From the NCBI RefSeq assembly GCF_020886315.1, contig NZ_AP025226.1, positions 1,762,001 to 1,826,000 of the forward strand: a DNA stretch of 64,000 nucleotides, read 5' to 3'. The notes beneath the pieces are model-generated. The model had not been told where the DNA came from. It did not search any database and saw only the letters and a program-made list of their open reading frames with translations. The translations under genes were made by a program, and so were the position numbers. Within the stretch, counting starts at the first letter, position 1. Each line of letters opens with the position of its first letter. This document shows positions 10,981-19,168 of the stretch, one piece after another. Source of the stretch: Saccharolobus caldissimus (GTDB lineage: Archaea > Thermoproteota > Thermoprotei_A > Sulfolobales > Sulfolobaceae).

Positions 10981-11826
10981 TTAAATCTTATCTATGCCAG
11001 CTTCCTTAAGAAGTCCGTTAGATAAGAACTCTGGAAGACCCCTTATTTCGTCAATATATTCGGGCAAGAAGGGAATTTTATTTACAATTTCCTCATATTT
11101 ATTCTTATATTCTGAATATAAGGACTTTACAAACTCCTCAAGTTTACCAGCTTTATAATATTCATATAATTGCTTCGCACTTCCGTTAATCTCGTCCATT
11201 TTTTTCGTCTTATAATCCACATAATCATCTATTACTTGGTATATAATACCTAAATACTTCCCTACTTCTAACATCTCGTTCTTATAAGTACTATGTTTAG
11301 ATGCAAATGCAGACAATACTGTAGATAATTTAAATAAACTACCAGTCTTTAATTCTATAGTCTCAACATAATTACTGTTATTATACATATCCTTTAACGC
11401 ACCAACTGCGGTATCTTTCCATAGTTCAATACTAGTAGTAAGCGCTTCGTCTCCGTAAGAAGTATGAATAATCCTCAAAGCGGTAGGAATTAGATAATTG
11501 GTTATAAATACAACTTTTCTGTTACCGTAAACAACCCATGCAGCCTTATTTCCCCTCCTCGTTATATCTAAGTCTACTATATCGTCTAATGCCAATGAAG
11601 CTGAATGAAGTATTTCAATTGCCAATGCTGCAGCATAGGAATCCTTGATCTCTCCCCCCAAAGCAACGGTAAAAAACATGCTTAAAGTTCCTCTGAATCT
11701 CTTTCCGTCCTTGAGGATATAACTACTTAAATCTACTAGTTCCCAATCCTTGTTTTCTGCAAGAAATTGTTCTATTAGACTATCAATAGTTACCTTAGCC
11801 TCTAACCAGAAGTCTATAATACTCAA
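10981..11826 (-). CDS. gdS-2: hexaprenyl diphosphate synthase (trans-prenyltransferase)
   Basis: Elongates allylic diphosphates with isopentenyl diphosphate to the C30 chain used for the caldariellaquinone side chain. It has 281 residues with both Asp-rich motifs, DDIVD (81-85) and DDYVD (200-204), and closely matches my memory of the S. solfataricus hexaprenyl-PP synthase (SIIxFWLEAK start, LKEAxIDKI end). It is much shorter than the roughly 330-residue geranylgeranyl-PP synthase of the same organisms. It is third in the mtnP operon, 4 bases after the unknown 264-residue gene. Confidence 0.9.
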   Translation of the reverse strand: MSIIDFWLEAKVTIDSLIEQFLAENKDWELVDLSSYILKDGKRFRGTLSMFFTVALGGEIKDSYAAALAIEILHSASLALDDIVDLDITRRGNKAAWVVYGNRKVVFITNYLIPTALRIIHTSYGDEALTTSIELWKDTAVGALKDMYNNSNYVETIELKTGSLFKLSTVLSAFASKHSTYKNEMLEVGKYLGIIYQVIDDYVDYKTKKMDEINGSAKQLYEYYKAGKLEEFVKSLYSEYKNKYEEIVNKIPFLPEYIDEIRGLPEFLSNGLLKEAGIDKI

Positions 11827-11830
11827 CGCA

Positions 11831-12625
11831 TTAGACCTCCTTTATCCCTTTTAAATAAAACAGAATCATACTTAAATATATGGGTGCCATTAATGGGTCA
11901 ACATCTATTAATATCTCCTTAACTCTCTTTCCACTTGATCTTAAAGAAAAGGCAATCTTTCTTATAGTATGCATATCAGCACCAGTGTAAACTAATTGCA
12001 CATCACTTAATATATTCATATCAAAGTAGTCCAGAACGTTTAGCCCAAGACCTTGAATATACGATTTAGCAGGAATCATAATAGGTGATAAAAGAATAGG
12101 TAATCCTAAATCAAAAATCTTAGACTTTTCCTTAATCCATTCGTCCAAATCCGAAAAATTGCTTAATTCCTCACTAATCCTCTTTTCCCTTTCAGTTGAA
12201 TTTCTCACCAGAGATTTTAAAACAGATAATGACAAATTAATTTCACAAAGAGGTTGATCTATACTATTTATTGAAATAGATTCACTTCTAGGTTTAACAT
12301 TAGTTTTACCACAATAGTATATCGTACCATTTAAACCTAAAGTTTGTAACCCACTTACTAATTCGTAAAGCTCATTGTCATTCCCTAAAAACGCTATCAC
12401 ATTAGGTATTTCGGAATAAGGATTTTGAATAAGTAAAAAATCGAATATATTAGATATCTTAACTATTTTACCTCTTAATGAAGACAATCCCCTCTCTAAC
12501 GTATAGGCTGGAAGCTCAAAGCCCTTACCGTATACTATTACACCCTCTGACGGAATACTTACGGTAAAAATTTTTATAAAATCTTTTACACTAAAGCGGT
12601 CTTTAGACTGTTGCAACAGGAACAC
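11831..12625 (-). CDS. conserved hypothetical protein in the mtnP-prenyl synthase operon
   Basis: 264 residues, alpha/beta, without signal peptide or clear membrane helices apart from a hydrophobic C-terminal stretch ([13 protein letters not shown]). Strand-turn patterns such as [11 protein letters not shown] and [14 protein letters not shown] could belong to a SIS-like or Rossmann fold, but no catalytic motif is recognisable. The longest frame begins at GTG inside the end of mtnP (40-bp overlap); a TTG three codons later is equally possible. The hexaprenyl synthase start follows 4 bases after its stop, so it is translationally coupled to both neighbours. Confidence 0.6.
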   Translation of the reverse strand: MFLLQQSKDRFSVKDFIKIFTVSIPSEGVIVYGKGFELPAYTLERGLSSLRGKIVKISNIFDFLLIQNPYSEIPNVIAFLGNDNELYELVSGLQTLGLNGTIYYCGKTNVKPRSESISINSIDQPLCEINLSLSVLKSLVRNSTEREKRISEELSNFSDLDEWIKEKSKIFDLGLPILLSPIMIPAKSYIQGLGLNVLDYFDMNILSDVQLVYTGADMHTIRKIAFSLRSSGKRVKEILIDVDPLMAPIYLSMILFYLKGIKEV

Positions 12626-13398
12626 AACCCCTCTTGAGGATTTTCTGGTATCTTCCTAATTAAAGAATACAAAAGTTTTTTCGCTTTCTCAGTATTCTCA
12701 CTCATTACCTTTGTAACCTCCTCCGCAGTAACTGGAACCTCAGCAAATACGTCATAATCAGTAACCATTGCTATTGTAGCATAACACATCTGCATTTCAC
12801 ATGCTAAATTAACCTCTGGCACTAACGTCATACCTATTATATCAGCCTTATACACTTCCCTCCAAACCCTACTTTCTGCTCTAGTAGAGAACCTAGGACC
12901 TTCAACACATATATACGTTCCAGATTCATGAACCGTTATATTTAATTCCCTTGCAGTCTCAATGGCAAGTCTCCTTAAATGCTCACAAAATGGATCAGCC
13001 ATGGATACATGAGCTACCACCGGACCGTCAAAAAACGTATAGTTTCTAGATTTAGTCATATCAATGAATTGATCCGGTATAACGAAATCCCCCGGTTTAT
13101 AATCCATTCTTAAACTTCCCACGGCAGAAACTGAAATAATCCACTTAACCCCTAATTCTTTTAAAGCCCATATGTTAGCCTTATAGTTTATTTTATGTGG
13201 AGGAATCCTATGTCTTCTACCATGTCTCGGTAAAAAAGCTACTTTCTTCCCTTCTACAGTTCCTATAGTTATTAAATCGCTTGGCTCCCCATAGGGTGTG
13301 TAAACTTTAATCTCCTTAAATTCTGAAAAAATCCCCGGATCGTACAACCCAGAACCGCCTATTATTCCAATTAGCGCCTTTTCTGTTTGAGGAATCAT
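12586..13398 (-). CDS. mtnP: S-methyl-5'-thioadenosine phosphorylase II
   Basis: Splits methylthioadenosine with phosphate into adenine and methylthioribose-1-phosphate, in polyamine by-product and methionine salvage. It has 270 residues: phosphate site [22 protein letters not shown], ribose and base sites SAVGSLR and [13 protein letters not shown], and [12 protein letters not shown]. The C-terminus carries Cys259, Cys261 and Cys262 (CSCC), the disulfide cluster known from the very heat-stable S. solfataricus MTAP II. It is first in a four-gene minus-strand operon; a TTTATTA box lies about 28 bases before the ATG. Confidence 0.95.
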   Translation of the reverse strand: MIPQTEKALIGIIGGSGLYDPGIFSEFKEIKVYTPYGEPSDLITIGTVEGKKVAFLPRHGRRHRIPPHKINYKANIWALKELGVKWIISVSAVGSLRMDYKPGDFVIPDQFIDMTKSRNYTFFDGPVVAHVSMADPFCEHLRRLAIETARELNITVHESGTYICVEGPRFSTRAESRVWREVYKADIIGMTLVPEVNLACEMQMCYATIAMVTDYDVFAEVPVTAEEVTKVMSENTEKAKKLLYSLIRKIPENPQEGLCSCCNSLKTALV

Positions 13399-13480
13399 AA
13401 TTGAACTACACTAAAGTTCCTAATAAAGTATAAACCAAAAAATTGATAAAGTTTTAACAGAGATTTTTTAGGGATTAATT

Positions 13481-14113
13481 TTGCCTAAAATTCCAGTAAA
13501 AGTAGTAACGTGGGATGAAATAGTAGATTTGTCTACAAAATTATCTGAAAAAATAAGGGAAAGCAATTATAATATTGATATAATAATAGCAATAGCTAGA
13601 GGCGGATTAGTGCCCGCTAGACTAGTAGCAGACGTTTTAGGGGTATTAGATATACTATCAATAAAAATAGAACACTGGATAGTTACAGCATCCCACACGC
13701 CAGAAGCCAGAGTAAAATATCCCTATAAAGTGGATTTAAATGGAAAAAAAGTACTTATAGTTGATGATATTACAGATACCGGTGACAGTATAGAATTAGC
13801 TAAGAAATTTGTTATAGAAAATTTTAATCCTTCTGAAGTAAAAACAGCAACTTTACAATATATAAAACCTGTGGCAAAAATTACTCCAGATTATTATGCC
13901 GAAGAGATAACCTCGTGGACCTGGTTTATGTATCCTTGGAATTATTGGGAAGATGAGATAAATTTGGTAAATAAGATATTAGTTGAAAAGGGAACACAAG
14001 ATATAGACATAAATGAACTTAAAAAAATGTTTACAGAAAGTTATGGAATATCTCAACCACCTATTCCTTTAGAAAATATAATTAGGGAAATGAAAAGAAG
14101 AAAAATCATTTAG
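13481..14113 (+). CDS. purine phosphoribosyltransferase family protein
   Basis: 210 residues of the type I PRT fold: an N-terminal GGLVPAR loop, the PRPP-binding loop [13 protein letters not shown] (about 91-103) and a C-terminal extension. It resembles the archaeal xanthine/hypoxanthine-guanine PRT group that converts a base plus PRPP to a nucleotide, fitting purine salvage beside mtnP, which releases adenine. It starts at TTG in an 82-bp divergent spacer. It overlaps the aRF1 gene end by 4 bases. Confidence 0.85.
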   Translation: MPKIPVKVVTWDEIVDLSTKLSEKIRESNYNIDIIIAIARGGLVPARLVADVLGVLDILSIKIEHWIVTASHTPEARVKYPYKVDLNGKKVLIVDDITDTGDSIELAKKFVIENFNPSEVKTATLQYIKPVAKITPDYYAEEITSWTWFMYPWNYWEDEINLVNKILVEKGTQDIDINELKKMFTESYGISQPPIPLENIIREMKRRKII

Positions 14114-15217
14114 GAAATTCTATATCTCAATTTGCCAACTATTCCATTAAACGTTTTTTTAACCCACTCAGCGTCTGGCAATTCATCACCTACAATAAAT
14201 ACCTTAACTCCGTAATTCTCAGCTTCTTGTGCTATCTTTTCTAACTCCTTATCGTTTGACTCATATATAACTAAAGAGTCCACTGCACCCATTTCCATAG
14301 CTTTCCTTATCTCATTTATTCCGTATATTATTAAACCGTCATCCTTAGCTAAATGATATTTTAATTCCTCCAATAATTTCTGAACCTCAACATATTGTTG
14401 GTTCTTAAGCAAATCCTCAGCTCTCATGACCATTTCTCTTAATCCTACTTCACCCTGATCAGAAACATCTATTAAGGGTTGTAAGATTAGTTTTTTAATC
14501 CTATAATCTATGTAATCCTCTTTGTAGAAATCTTCCTTAGCATAACCTGGCCCTCCTAATAGTATACCTTTCATTTTACCATTTTCAACGAAAGGTAAGA
14601 AATAAGCATTAACCTTATCCCCAACCTCCTTCAAGAAGTTATGATACATTTCCTCAATTATCCTCTCTATTCTTCTCTGAGATTGCCCTCCCATCATATG
14701 TTTTCCCGGCACGAAACCCTCTAGCTCTTCCAATACCTCTATTCTAGTTCCCTTAAGTAAACCTATTGTAGCCTCATCCCTTTCAACTATTATTAGCCCA
14801 TAAACGGCAGTATCCTCTATCATATCCTCTAAAAACTCGGTATGAAATTCCTTATCAGTCCTATAGAAAAATAACGGAACCTTTTCTGGGGGAGAAAACA
14901 TAAAGCATTTAAAATCTTCTGTATCAAAATTCTCTCCACAAAATAGAACTAAACCATTTCCCTCAACCTTAGGTATTTTACTTAACCTATCTATAGCTGC
15001 TCCAATAGCAGAGAGAACAGCATCCCTCGTTCTTTTAAGCTTTATATTCTGGGCAATACTATATTCTTGTCTTAACAAATTAACTACATCTGGAACTGGT
15101 CTACCTGGGGGTATATATAAAGATAATAGAACAGTAGCCGGTGCCTTCCATTTCTTTAATTCTTTAAGTAAAGCCTTTAACTCTTGCTTATTTAAAACAT
15201 ACTCATCAAAGACTCAT
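14110..15217 (-). CDS. prf1: peptide chain release factor aRF1, requires +1 frameshift
   Basis: Class I release factor that reads all three stop codons and triggers peptidyl-tRNA hydrolysis. Domain 2 has the catalytic GGQ ([11 protein letters not shown]). The frame from TTG at 15078 lacks the first domain-1 helices; 43 more codons upstream ([20 protein letters not shown]...) clearly belong to aRF1 but have no start codon. ATG AGT CTT at 15217 precedes TGA in the neighbouring frame; skipping the T at 15208 joins MSL to DEYVLNK and gives 368 residues. A TTTTAAAAA box about 34 bp upstream supports this start. Alternatives are a sequencing error, a real indel, or an unrecognised start. Confidence 0.85.
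15202..15217 (-). promoter_or_regulatory. candidate programmed +1 frameshift site (CTT TGA) in aRF1
   Basis: Minus-strand sequence ATG AGT CTT TGA TGA G. In frame 0 translation stops after three codons at two consecutive TGAs. A +1 slip of the peptidyl-tRNA from CTT to TTT reads GAT GAG next and enters the aRF1 body. CTT TGA is the exact shift site of bacterial prfB (RF2), where slow termination by scarce factor drives the slip. No clear internal Shine-Dalgarno at the bacterial spacing is present. Confidence 0.5.
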
Positions 15218-15246
15218 CCCTAATCTTCATAACTTCTCTATTTAAC

Positions 15247-15255
15247 TTTTAAAAA
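15247..15255 (-). promoter_or_regulatory. TATA box of aRF1
   Basis: TTTTTAAAA on the minus strand, centred about 34 bp before the ATG at 15217. The expected transcript start is 25-27 bp downstream, leaving a leader of about 7 nt (TTAGGG). It supports the ATG at 15217 over the ATG at 15230, which would lie at or before the transcript start. Confidence 0.5.
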
Positions 15256-15326
15256 TCTATCTATCATCAAATTAGTACATTAAAATTTTGCTCAACCTGC
15301 GAAATATAATGTGCTCTCATTTATTG

Positions 15327-15479
15327 TTACACTCTGAATACACCCCCATTTACTGTTATAGTTTGAGTGTAAACTCCCGCACCGCTATTATTAGACCCTC
15401 CTCCACCTATAAGTAAAGCTAAAGAATTAAGTGAAAAAAGGGATAATAAGATGATAAGGAGTAATAGTCCCCACTTCAT
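15327..15479 (-). CDS. small secreted or membrane peptide, 50 residues
   Basis: MKWG is followed by a long hydrophobic stretch ([21 protein letters not shown]) and a Gly/Asn/Thr-rich tail ([20 protein letters not shown]). It looks like a signal peptide or N-terminal anchor with a short exposed tail. It is leaderless: TTTATAAA at 15503-15510 lies 27 bp before the ATG. The promoter and first five codons are duplicated at 17155-17204, where the frame is cut short. It is the last gene of the secreted-protein island. Confidence 0.6.
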   Translation of the reverse strand: MKWGLLLLIILLSLFSLNSLALLIGGGGSNNSGAGVYTQTITVNGGVFRV

Positions 15480-15514
15480 TAAGTGAGAAAAAATTATGTG
15501 AGTTTATAAAGGGC
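15465..15514. repeat. 50-bp repeat, copy 1 (promoter plus start of the 50-residue gene)
   Basis: This 50-bp segment recurs at 17155-17204 with three mismatches. Read on the minus strand it starts with GCCC, then TTTATAAA, and ends with ATGAAGTGGGGACTA. It therefore carries the TATA box and first codons of the 15327-15479 gene, together with the 3' end of the 67-residue gene. Confidence 0.85.
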
Positions 15515-15697
15515 TGTCTGGAAAAGCCTCTTTACCCCATTTCTAAGTTCCGGTGAGAAGTAAAAGGTTAATACAATTGCGATAATACCCGAGATTAAAA
15601 ATAATTCTGGGGCAAAAGTGTTTGGGGTCGAATGAGGATGGGAAGGGGGTGTGCAAAGAGGAGTAAGCATTACCGTATAAGAAGTATTCGTTATCAT
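15494..15697 (-). CDS. small membrane protein, 67 residues (paralogue of 17206-17349)
   Basis: A Thr/Pro/His-rich N-terminus ([20 protein letters not shown]), one membrane helix ([16 protein letters not shown]) and a short basic tail ([16 protein letters not shown]). The segment APE-(hydrophobic)-YFSP-(basic)-V matches the 47-residue protein at 17206-17349. It lies 39 bp downstream of a secreted protein gene, as its paralogue does, so gene pairs were duplicated. The function is unknown; small membrane partners of the secreted proteins are possible. Confidence 0.65.
   Translation of the reverse strand: MITNTSYTVMLTPLCTPPSHPHSTPNTFAPELFLISGIIAIVLTFYFSPELRNGVKRLFQTALYKLT
15503..15514 (-). promoter_or_regulatory. 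GCCC-TTTATAAA promoter of the 50-residue gene
   Basis: TATA box TTTATAAA preceded by GCCC, centred 27 bp before the ATG at 15479. The same GCCC-TTTATAAA element occurs at 16660-16671 and 17193-17204 with the same spacing, suggesting shared control of the island. Confidence 0.6.
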
Positions 15698-15736
15698 ACA
15701 AGAAAAGTGTTTAGAAAGAATAAAAAAAGTCTTTCC

Positions 15737-16636
15737 TTATAACCCATAAGACACTGTATTGCTTTGGGTATAGAAAAACTGGTATAGGTAATCCCATCCT
15801 GCCCCATTCGCCCAACCGTTAGATATACTTGCGTAAGCAAGATTATCGTTTGACGATTGGTCTAGATTGAATACACCCGCCCATATCGAAGTACCCGGTG
15901 CCGGGTTTCCGGGGCCGTAATATCCATTTCCATTTGATGTATAGCCGAAACTGAAGTATATCATTCCACCAGATATAAATGGCAATTCGTAACGAATATT
16001 AGTATTTGCATTGATAGGGGCTTCTACAATAGTCAAAGCAGAATATGGTGCATTTGACCATGGCCATTCAACATAAAAGACAGTATGCCAATTTGTTCCA
16101 TTTTTATAGATTACGTTAAATCCAACTTCTACGGTACCACCAGACTCATAATATAAGTTAACGCCCAATTGTGAAATTTGTCCTGCAGGGACATTGTTTA
16201 TATTAATATAAAATAAATTCCCATTTTCGAAACCCACAGCAAAGTATTGTATCTGTATTTCATTATTCGAATTTATTAGTATAGTATACCCTGCCTGCAG
16301 AAAATTAGTTCCGATTTTTGTTGCCGCATTTGGCCCGACTCCATAAGGACTAAACGCTATCCATATCGACACTGCGTTAGGGTTTGTGTATCCCGCATAT
16401 CGAAGTGATAAATTCGAATAAGTGATAAACTCAAGTGCTGAAATTATCGGATTATATCCAGTTCCGAATATGGTTGAGTATGTGTCACTATACGCCACGC
16501 CGGCCCATGCATAACTATTATATGTAAATGAAATTTGTTGTGCACCTAGCTGACTTGCAGATATGGCACTGGTAGGCATAGCCAATATTAATAACGCTAG
16601 GGATAGGGTTAGTAGGGCTAGAAGGGACTTCCTCAT
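15737..16636 (-). CDS. secreted beta-rich protein A of the tRNA-Leu island
   Basis: 299 residues with a strong signal peptide (KSLLALLTLSLALLILAMPTSA, likely cleaved near Ala-Ile-Ser). The mature part is rich in Tyr, Asn, Gly and Trp and has alternating strands with no cysteine, typical of an extracellular beta sandwich. It is paralogous to 17440-18330: both share xIWxAxSP, FxQAxxxLI, PYSALxIxExP and an F-Y-N-rich C-terminus. Segments such as SIWIAFSP, FLQAGYTIL and FYVEWPW resemble the Trp/Gln/Glu layout of eqolisin or concanavalin-like folds, but this is only suggestive. It is leaderless, with TTTATAAA 27 bp upstream. Function unknown. Confidence 0.75.
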   Translation of the reverse strand: MRKSLLALLTLSLALLILAMPTSAISASQLGAQQISFTYNSYAWAGVAYSDTYSTIFGTGYNPIISALEFITYSNLSLRYAGYTNPNAVSIWIAFSPYGVGPNAATKIGTNFLQAGYTILINSNNEIQIQYFAVGFENGNLFYININNVPAGQISQLGVNLYYESGGTVEVGFNVIYKNGTNWHTVFYVEWPWSNAPYSALTIVEAPINANTNIRYELPFISGGMIYFSFGYTSNGNGYYGPGNPAPGTSIWAGVFNLDQSSNDNLAYASISNGWANGAGWDYLYQFFYTQSNTVSYGL

Positions 16637-16659
16637 TTGGCATAGAGGAAAAATAGAAC

Positions 16660-16671
16660 TTTATAAAGGGC
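16660..16671 (-). promoter_or_regulatory. GCCC-TTTATAAA promoter of secreted protein A
   Basis: TTTATAAA with GCCC on its upstream side, centred 27 bp before the ATG at 16636. It overlaps the stop codon of the preceding membrane protein gene, so secreted protein A has its own promoter. Confidence 0.6.
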
Positions 16672-16969
16672 TTAAATTATACGTGTCTAAGATTACTACG
16701 ATTAATGTTACTATTGTGAAAGGTAATAGTATTGCTAGTTTGTTTAAATTAAGTTTATCGAATATCTTTGTAATCCAGTAGATTGTGGCGAAGAGTATTA
16801 ACTTTAAACCTATTGCCGTCTCTAGCATTAAAATTGGCGATTGAATATTGAGTAAATTAATTACGGGATTCAGCTCAACAACTTCATAATGCCACGCGAT
16901 GAAGGATATTAAAACATCATAAATATTGCCTAAAATGAAGATAAGCCAAAGAACCTTTAGCCTATCCAT
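16661..16969 (-). CDS. small polytopic membrane protein (DUF5658-like)
   Basis: 102 residues with three or four membrane helices (VLWLIFILGNIYDVLISFIAW, PILMLETAIGLKLILFATIYW, LAILLPFTIVTLIVVIL) and an acidic VVELNPVINLL loop after helix 1. The pattern aspartate in helix 1 followed by ELNP resembles DUF5658-type proteins, from memory. The ATG at 16969 is chosen because GGTGAT lies 4 bases upstream; the frame is open to 16978, immediately after the zinc-finger gene's stop. Likely cotranscribed with that gene. Confidence 0.6.
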   Translation of the reverse strand: MDRLKVLWLIFILGNIYDVLISFIAWHYEVVELNPVINLLNIQSPILMLETAIGLKLILFATIYWITKIFDKLNLNKLAILLPFTIVTLIVVILDTYNLSPL

Positions 16970-16978
16970 CAACATCAC

Positions 16979-17164
16979 CTAACTCACGCAGATATTATGC
17001 TTTTTGCAAACATGATCTAATGCCGAATCAGTGTTTACAAACTCTTTCTTGCACACTGGACAAACCTTTGTGTGTTCCGTGTAACGGATGTGTTGTTTCA
17101 GACTAACTGAAGAGCTGAAGGGCATTAGACAGAGGGGACAGACGTAAGGATTTATAGTCCCCAC
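16979..17164 (-). CDS. C2H2 zinc-finger protein, 61 residues
   Basis: Two classical fingers: CPLC-(12)-HIRYTEH and CPVC-(12)-H-(4)-H. Small C2H2 proteins are common in Sulfolobales viruses and plasmids and act as DNA-binding regulators. The GTG at 17164 is preferred, 32 bp after a TTTATAAA box. The frame is open to a GTG at 17224, but those extra 20 codons read through the duplicated promoter and the end of the 47-residue gene in another frame, so the longer form is probably not native. It neighbours secreted-protein genes on both sides. Confidence 0.7.
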   Translation of the reverse strand: MGTINPYVCPLCLMPFSSSVSLKQHIRYTEHTKVCPVCKKEFVNTDSALDHVCKKHNICVS

Positions 17165-17204
17165 TTCATTAAGCGATAAAAAATTATGTGACTTTATAAA
17201 GGGC
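17155..17204. repeat. 50-bp repeat, copy 2 (promoter in front of zinc-finger gene)
   Basis: It matches 15465-15514 in 47 of 50 positions. In this copy the ATGAAGTGGGGACTA start runs into TAA after five codons, so the small-peptide gene is lost and the promoter now precedes the zinc-finger gene. Confidence 0.85.
17193..17204 (-). promoter_or_regulatory. GCCC-TTTATAAA promoter in front of the zinc-finger gene
   Basis: The same element as at 15503 and 16660. The predicted transcript start falls at the vestigial ATG (17169), giving a leader of about 5 nt before the zinc-finger GTG at 17164. Confidence 0.5.
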
Positions 17205-17205
17205 C

Positions 17206-17349
17206 TTAATCTACTAACTTCCACAGAAAGTGTATTACTGCCTTACGGAATTTGGGGCTAAAATACATTGAAATCCCTAAAGAGGCTAAGAAGATTGCTA
17301 AGGCAATTTCTGGAGCATATTGAACATACCATGGGGGGAAGGTGGGCAT
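17206..17349 (-). CDS. small membrane protein, 47 residues (paralogue of 15494-15697)
   Basis: MPTFPPWYVQYAPE, then a membrane helix (IALAIFLASLGISMYF), then SPKFRKAVIHFLWKLVD. It aligns with the C-terminal two thirds of the 67-residue protein downstream (APE, hydrophobic, YFSP, basic). In another frame just upstream, ITSIYACPPSPH resembles the Thr/Pro N-terminus of that paralogue, so this copy may have lost its N-terminus by a frameshift. It sits 90 bp after secreted protein B. Confidence 0.5.
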   Translation of the reverse strand: MPTFPPWYVQYAPEIALAIFLASLGISMYFSPKFRKAVIHFLWKLVD

Positions 17350-17439
17350 GCATAGATACTTGTTATTGCCGGAACTCCTATACTACTGTTATAAACGTGA
17401 CACATGGGTATGCTAAAAAAGAAATTAACTTATAAAAAA

Positions 17440-18330
17440 TTATGCATAATAATTCGTTGGGAATAGTAGGGTTTCTTTATATGCTAGTTGTACAATTCCG
17501 GTAATTTGTGCACTACTACTTGATGTATAAGCGTTTGCTGAATAGGAGTTCCTATTACTTAACCAATGAAATCCATAATATTGATTAGTGGTTTTTGTAA
17601 TTGCAGTAAGTATTGTGGAACTTAAGTTATAACTATACGTAAAGACTTCTGCAGAAGTGGATGGAGTTCCAATCGCATTAAATTGTATATTACTAAACGT
17701 TTCATTAGGCACTGGATAGAAAAATACGTAGTATGTTTTAGTTAATTGCACATTTAAAGGAATCTCGCCTATTATTAGTGCACTATAAGGCTCAAAAACG
17801 TATTGTGAATCTATCACAGACTGTGAAAATCCGTTATTAGGATCGTAGAACTGTGCAGTGATTTGTACATTACTATAAGATAATGATATCTGTATCATAG
17901 TACCTGCAAATTTGCTAAGAGGAAATATTTTGTTATAGAATGTTGTACCAAGTCCGCTTTGTACAAAACATACTGCAAGATTAAGATATTGCCCGCTTGT
18001 ATTTGCAATTAGAACAATAGCTGCTTGTACAAAATAGTTACCAGAATAATTATTTGCGGGATATGGTGAGAGAGCTACCCATATCGCATACTCATCGACA
18101 TTACCACCAATGAGACTTGTATTAAAGTATGAGGGAAGACTTGACGGGATAGGAATATTTATTTGGGCATATGTAACTGGTTGTGCCTGATTGTTATTTT
18201 CAAAACCAAAAGCATAGCCTTGAAAATTTAATGTAGTAGTAGAGCCTACGCTATTTATCGGTATCGGTGATGATGGCGGTAATATTACTCTTGCACCTAC
18301 TGGTAATGCTATTAGCAAAAAAGAGATCAT
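17440..18330 (-). CDS. secreted beta-rich protein B of the tRNA-Leu island
   Basis: 296 residues, paralogous to 15737-16636 (IWVALSPYP, YFVQAAIVLI, PYSALIIGEIPLN). The N-terminus (ISFLLIALPVGARVILPP) is a short hydrophobic signal; compared with protein A it lacks about ten residues, and a stop codon five codons before the ATG excludes a longer form in this frame. The rest is Asn/Ser/Tyr-rich and beta-like, with several N-glycosylation sequons. The start lies 38 bp from the 3' end of tRNA-Leu, with ATATAT inside that gap as the only TATA candidate. Function unknown. Confidence 0.7.
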   Translation of the reverse strand: MISFLLIALPVGARVILPPSSPIPINSVGSTTTLNFQGYAFGFENNNQAQPVTYAQINIPIPSSLPSYFNTSLIGGNVDEYAIWVALSPYPANNYSGNYFVQAAIVLIANTSGQYLNLAVCFVQSGLGTTFYNKIFPLSKFAGTMIQISLSYSNVQITAQFYDPNNGFSQSVIDSQYVFEPYSALIIGEIPLNVQLTKTYYVFFYPVPNETFSNIQFNAIGTPSTSAEVFTYSYNLSSTILTAITKTTNQYYGFHWLSNRNSYSANAYTSSSSAQITGIVQLAYKETLLFPTNYYA

Positions 18331-18367
18331 TACGTTTACCCTTTAGATGAAGTCGTTAAAGGATATA

Positions 18368-18452
18368 TGCGGGGGACGGGATTTGAACCCGTGCAGGCCT
18401 TCGCCAGCGGAGCCTCAGTCCGCCCCCTTTGCCCTGGCTCGGGCACCCCCGC
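18368..18452 (-). tRNA. tRNA-Leu(GAG)
   Basis: Class II tRNA of 85 nt without encoded CCA. Acceptor arms GCGGGGG and CCCCCGC pair fully, with discriminator A at 18368. The anticodon stem is GCGGA/TCCGC with loop CTGAGGC, so the anticodon GAG is at 18414-18416 and reads CUC/CUU. A long variable arm and the T arm (ACGGG-TTCAAAT-CCCGT) follow. No intron. The accessory island lies directly beyond its 3' end, a typical integration position, although no att repeat or integrase was found. Confidence 0.95.
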
Positions 18453-19168
18453 ACTATTCATAACTTTATAGCAATAAAGTATAAAGTTTTACGGATCTTA
18501 TATTGTGATGTTAAAAAGATAAGAGTTTAACATAATATATTTAAGGTTTAGACGTAGTTTCTATAAAAGATAAATCAAAAATTAAGATTTTAATATTATT
18601 CTCTTTATATTTTGAATAAGATACTGAGATTTCATTTAATATTATGATAATATTATATTACTAAATATTAGGAAATTAAATATGGGCATACTCATTAAAC
18701 ACATTTTTATTAAGATATTAATGATATAAGTACAAATATATTTTATATATTTAATAATCAATTTTTAGTAAAATTACTAAAATATATAATTAGTAGATTA
18801 TGCTTACAGTTATTTAGTATTTGTATTTCTTTTTGTATATTCAGTGTGGAGCATATATTTTATATAACGTATCTTTTTCTCACATTTTAGATAAGAGTTT
18901 CCTAGTTAAAGATAGAATTAAATTTGATATAATTTTTTGATTAGCCATAAATATAATATTTAAATAATTTAAAAATAAAAATTTCATATTACATTGTAGA
19001 TTAACACTTTTGCTTTAGCCCCCCATTATAATGAATTTACGCTATATTAGATAAGCCTTGAATGTAAACTTAAGCTTATTAACTATAAGTAATAAAAAAT
19101 TTTATAGTAATATATTTTTTGCATTGAAATATATGATATTAAACAATAAATGTTAGTTAGTGATAAAC
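18453..19168. other. AT-rich intergenic region, no gene seen
   Basis: About 700 bp of very AT-rich sequence between tRNA-Leu and an MFS gene. It contains the tRNA promoter (TTTATAC-like boxes near 18470-18485) and the MFS promoter, but no convincing reading frame, RNA or repeat. Confidence 0.6.

Noticed and set aside
15230-15330. Partial tRNA-Leu copy (attachment site) at the far end of the secreted-protein island
   Set aside because: I looked for the T-arm sequence near 15.2-15.5 kb and found none; integration is therefore only suggested by position.
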